From Scleroderma bovista (lineage: Eukaryota > Basidiomycota > Agaricomycetes > Boletales > Sclerodermataceae), in assembly GCA_037178675.1 (NCBI GenBank), contig JAYMGJ010000299.1, forward strand, positions 1 through 29,587: a DNA stretch of 29,587 nt, written 5' to 3'. Below, in pieces: positions 28,947-29,587 of the stretch; position 1 is the first letter of the stretch; each line of letters opens with the position of its first letter. Made by a program: the position numbers and the translations under genes. The notes beneath the pieces are model-generated. The model searched no databases. It was not told the origin of the DNA and saw only the letters and a program-made list of their open reading frames with translations.

Positions 28947-29587
28947 ATGACAGAGAACTTTGAAGTTTCTAAGCACTCGATCTTTTATATGAACACGGTA
29001 ATCTTCCTGGTGAGTGGCCCCTGATGAGGGTCTTTTCTGTAGATATCATCGTTTGGCTTACACAATAGGTTTACGTTCAGGTGGAGAACTGTTTATTCAG
29101 GGTTCCCATAGAACCATTTGAGCAGGAATCTACCGTATTCCACGATATGTTTTCCATGCCTCAAGGTAGCCAGGATATGGTAGAGGGGTTAAGCGACGAC
29201 AAACCTATTCGACTTGATGGCGTCACCAAGAACGATTTCGAGCAGTTGCTGAAGGCTCTCTTTCATAGGTCAGTTTGCAGCAATTGATCAATAGTACTAG
29301 GATGCTGAAACATTGCACCGCAGACAGAATGGTTCAGTGCCTGCCCTACCGCTCAGTGTCGATGAGTGGACGTCCGTCCTCAAGCTATCCACGAAATGGG
29401 AGTTCAGAATGCTGCGCCTGGCAGCCATCGATACTCTGATTGCCTTACAGATTGGACCAGTTGAGAGGATCGTTCTCGCAAGACAATACGACATCAGACA
29501 TTGGATGGTTCCTGCTTTGAACGAGTTGGCTAAAAGACCTCAGCCATTAGGTCTCGAGGAGGGGATAAGATTGGGCCTTGAGACTGC
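28947..29587 (+). CDS. BTB/POZ domain protein, copy B (partial, runs off the window)
   Basis: Exons 28947-29009, 29081-29268 and 29324 onward match the unit A gene with the same splice sites; introns are 71 and 55 nt. It reads MTENFEVSKHSIFYMNTVIFL, VENCLFRVPIEPFEQESTVF, DMFSMPQG, PIRLDGVTKNDFEQLLKALFHR and then WTSVLKLSTKWEF to RPQPLGLEEGIRLGLET at the window edge. The frame is intact as far as seen. Differences from copy A are mostly conservative (VDN to VEN, DSLLALQL to DTLIALQI). Its upstream sequence beyond 34 bp is the foreign insertion, so its promoter must differ from copy A's. Confidence 0.82.

Larger units (their letters stand above)
22268..29587. repeat. Tandem block, unit B (interrupted by about 3.0 kb; runs off the window)
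   Basis: Homology to unit A covers 22268 to about 25918 and resumes at about 28913, continuing to the window end. The intervening sequence is absent from unit A. Genes in order are small ORF, F-box-like pseudogene, dioxygenase-like gene, insertion and BTB gene. Similarity to unit A is very high across genes, introns and spacers, so the A/B duplication is much younger than the split from unit 0. Confidence 0.86.

Noticed and set aside
28377..28976. Minus-strand frame of 199 codons with a hydrophobic segment
   Set aside because: Its start lies antisense to the BTB first exon and it crosses the insertion junction, so it cannot be one ancestral gene. Only the hydrophobic stretch was noted.

Overview
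The window looks like nuclear DNA of a mushroom-forming basidiomycete (Agaricomycetes). The reasons are dense genes with very short spliceosomal introns (about 46-60 nt, GT...AG), and families typical of such genomes: F-box-like and BTB/POZ expansions, HET-domain proteins, an OTT_1508-type deaminase, DUF4419, a DOPA 4,5-dioxygenase-like protein and an FAD/BBE oxidase. I cannot name the species. Gene models were spliced by hand from frame continuity, splice consensus and family motifs.

Left third (1-8604), mostly single-copy and intact. A decayed Ty1/copia reverse-transcriptase relic (about 192-835) is followed by a complete six-exon secreted FAD-linked (BBE-type) oxidoreductase on the minus strand (892-2681). 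A divergent promoter region separates it from a complete seven-exon ATG15-type autophagic lipase on the plus strand (3395-5124). Next comes a large multi-exon plus-strand gene ending in an OTT_1508-like deaminase domain (5668-8604); one exon junction in it is unresolved.

Right two thirds (8868-29587), a decaying tandem array. A block is present three times: unit 0 (about 8868-11270), unit A (about 15930-20602) and unit B (about 22268 to the window end). The full block order is small signal-peptide-like ORF (-), F-box-like gene (-), DOPA 4,5-dioxygenase-like gene (+), BTB gene (+). Unit 0 holds only the first two. Losses differ between copies. Unit 0 has a nonsense codon in the small ORF. Unit A has a 2-bp frameshift in the dioxygenase. 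Unit B has a 5-bp deletion in the F-box gene, and about 3.0 kb of foreign DNA sits between its dioxygenase and BTB genes. That DNA carries a 5'-truncated DUF4419 gene and an unrecognised protein.

Between the units lie other relics: a HET-domain pseudogene with at least four frameshifts (11683-13845), a second HET fragment abutting unit A (about 15705-15915), and a polyketide-synthase acyltransferase relic (20761 to about 22130). Overall the region reads as a fast birth-and-death locus built from ubiquitin-ligase-adaptor families (F-box, BTB), an incompatibility family (HET) and a small-molecule oxygenase, next to conserved housekeeping genes. Functional cooperation among the array genes is inferred from co-duplication only.
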